NCBI GenBank assembly: GCA_018857735.1
Contig: JABMCL010000313.1
Coordinates: 157,001 to 221,000, forward strand
Source: Alviniconcha marisindica
Taxonomy: Eukaryota > Mollusca > Gastropoda > Provannidae
Reading direction: 5' to 3'
Length of the DNA: 64,000 nucleotides
The first letter of the stretch is position 1. Every line of letters begins with the position of its first letter. Both the position numbers and the translations under genes were made by a program. This document shows, in pieces, positions 62,374-64,000 of the stretch. The notes beneath the pieces are model-generated. The model saw nothing but the letters and a program-made list of their open reading frames with translations. It had not been told where the DNA came from and ran no database searches.

Positions 62374-62396
62374 GGGGGGGGGGGGGGGGGGGGGGG
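62374..62396. repeat. Poly(G) tract, 23 bases
   Basis: Uninterrupted G run. A 14-base G run follows at 62653-62666. Confidence 0.95.
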
Positions 62397-63315
62397 AGTA
62401 ACATGTTCTGAACGTTTCAATTTCCGATTTATTTGACGGTTTACGTTGGAGGCCTTGCGAACATAACACTAATGTACGTCTAGCACAGGGAGGCGGGAAC
62501 ACGCACACGCACACACCAAACAAAATGAAGTAACAGAGAAAAGATTTTCTCTCTCTCTCTCGGATAGCAATGAAAGGGGGAAAGGTAAGGAGCTGGTGGG
62601 TGGTATAAGGGGAAAAGTATGGAGTTCAAAATATCCCGCCTTTAAAAAAAAAGGGGGGGGGGGGGGAGTGTCTTCAAGATGACGACGCAATGATGGCGAT
62701 GCATTCTGGGAGGCGGCTTGGGCTCGTTTATGTTAAAGAGATACTTGTGAGACAATCGCGAGAGCCCATTGATGTCTTGAGGGATGTTTAAAGGAGCATT
62801 TAGTGGCCAATGCCAGAAGCCGGAGACGTGGTAATGGAGTATGGCGCTAGTCAAGGGTTGCAAAGCCTCCACGACCCTCCACTCCACGATGGCAACGTCG
62901 AACAATTTATCGAACAGATTCTTCCAAAGTTTTTTTTGCCCCTTCCCTTTTTCTCTCTTCGCTCCCTTCCCTTGGCTGGAAATCCATCCGGCTGTATGCA
63001 CGCCCATGGCTTGGTGCGTAAGGGAGGAGGATTAGTTGATTTGACCCCCGCTTGATCTGATTTTGTCCCAGTGTCTGAGAGTGGCGCTTGTCCGGATACC
63101 GCCAATCCAACATTTGGCCCAAGACTCTCCATCACGCTCGGTGCAACGTACCCACCACTATGCGTTGCTTGCTTCGGGAGAATGCAGTGTTGAGTTGATG
63201 GGTAACAACATGCATGGCTCTTATGCATGTACAAATAGTGATCAGATGCTCAAATCAGCCTCACCCGACCACCGCTTTTCTTCTTCTTCCTTTTTTCTTC
63301 TACCCCCCCCCCAAA

Positions 63316-63317
<2 letters not shown>

Positions 63318-63361
<44 letters not shown>
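63318..63361. repeat. (CA)n microsatellite
   Basis: About 22 CA units preceded by a C and an A run. Confidence 0.93.
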
Positions 63362-63362
<1 letters not shown>

Positions 63363-64000
63363 CACCCTTTAACCTCTCGTTCGTAATTTTTTTCTCTCAA
63401 GTAAATACAAGAGGATGTAATCAATGTTTAGTATTGGTCGATCAACCGACCGTTTATGGTTTTAAAAAAAGAAAGAAAAACGTTTGTTGTCAAAAACCTT
63501 AATCGACACGAGGGGTTTTCCTAGGACACTATCATTTTTTGCACATAAGCGATGATCCCTGTTAAATGTTTTCCTTTGATGCCAGTTCCATTGACCTTGA
63601 ACTTCATGTCGATAACTGATATGGAAACCCCCGATTGCTGCAGGTGATGGCGCAGCCTGTAGCCGGTCATTTGCTCTGATCTTGAAAGCAAACTGTAGGG
63701 GTCGGGGGTCGGATCTGTCTGTCATTGGCCTTGGTTTATTTCAACATCACAACAGCATCTGAAACGTGAAATTAAAAGAATAGCTTGCTCTTTAATTCTT
63801 GTGCGAGCGAGTTTAATATTTGTAGGTCAGTAAACGTAGGTGTGAAGGAGAACTTTCGTTTAACATTGTGATTACAATGATAGTTTTGTTTACTTACATG
63901 TTAAGAGAGAATTATTGTTTCAATGCCCATCTCATTCTTCTTCACCACGGATTGATTAACTTGCCTTATCAGTGTACGCCCCTATATTTGCTCTGCAGAA

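Larger units (their letters stand above)
61140..64000. other. Right-edge interval, no gene recognised
   Basis: Contains G runs (61940-61965, 62374-62396 and 62653-62666) and a (CA)n (63318-63361). A possible acceptor (GCTCTGCAG, ending 63998) lies at the very edge, too close to judge. Open frames overlap on both strands without motifs. Confidence 0.45.

Noticed and set aside
63462..63725. Open minus-strand frame of 87 codons near the right edge
   Set aside because: No motif recognised and no convincing splice sites. Left unannotated.
63990..64000. Acceptor of a following exon (TTTGCTCTGCAG then AA)
   Set aside because: Only two bases remain after it. A phase-0 exon starting AA does not match the expected Glu start after TIA1 exon 3.

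Overview
This window is animal nuclear DNA, not bacterial or viral. It has spliced coding exons with GT/AG borders, very long introns, abundant (CA)n, (CT)n and (TA)n microsatellites, decayed non-LTR retrotransposons, tRNA-derived SINEs and small inverted-repeat transposons. The repeat style and the one recognisable protein suggest an invertebrate, and a marine gastropod mollusc is my best guess. That guess is inference and no marker here proves it. Well over 95 % of the window is non-coding.

The only gene I identify with confidence is the 5' end of a TIA-1/TIAR (Rox8-like) RNA-binding protein on the plus strand. A CpG-containing promoter/5'UTR lies at about 2.0-2.3 kb, with a short 5'UTR intron. 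Coding exon 1 is 2296-2321, exon 2 is 2445-2541 and exon 3 is 27291-27386. Together they encode residues 1-73, almost all of RRM1. Intron 2 is 24.7 kb. The linker, RRM2, RRM3 and C-terminal region were not found in the remaining 36.6 kb. A second likely 5' exon lies at 47352-47408 (19 codons, strong donor) in CpG-rich DNA. It could be an alternative first exon of the same gene or the start of another gene.

Region by region: 0.5-1.6 kb is a frameshifted LINE reverse-transcriptase relic (minus strand). 1.6-2.3 kb is the promoter. 2.5-27.3 kb is intron 2, AT-rich and strongly CpG-poor, holding SINEs, a TA-flanked MITE at 14.6-15.2 kb, a LINE 3' fragment at 24.1-24.5 kb, local duplications and dispersed repeats. 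27.4-33.2 kb is similar and ends in a second LINE reverse-transcriptase relic (32.6-33.2 kb). From about 33.2 kb to the end the DNA changes to CpG-normal and microsatellite-rich. It contains a third LINE fragment (42.9 kb), a cluster of short tail-like repeats (43.4-45.2 kb), the candidate first exon (47.35 kb), two adjacent foldback elements (50.8-51.8 kb) and a nested repeat pair (58.7-61.1 kb). Ten G or C homopolymers of 20 bases or more are scattered through the window.

I saw no CRISPR array, rRNA, intact tRNA or intact transposase. I found no evidence for a new multi-gene system. The most informative signals are the candidate alternative first exon, the CpG boundary and the repeat structures.
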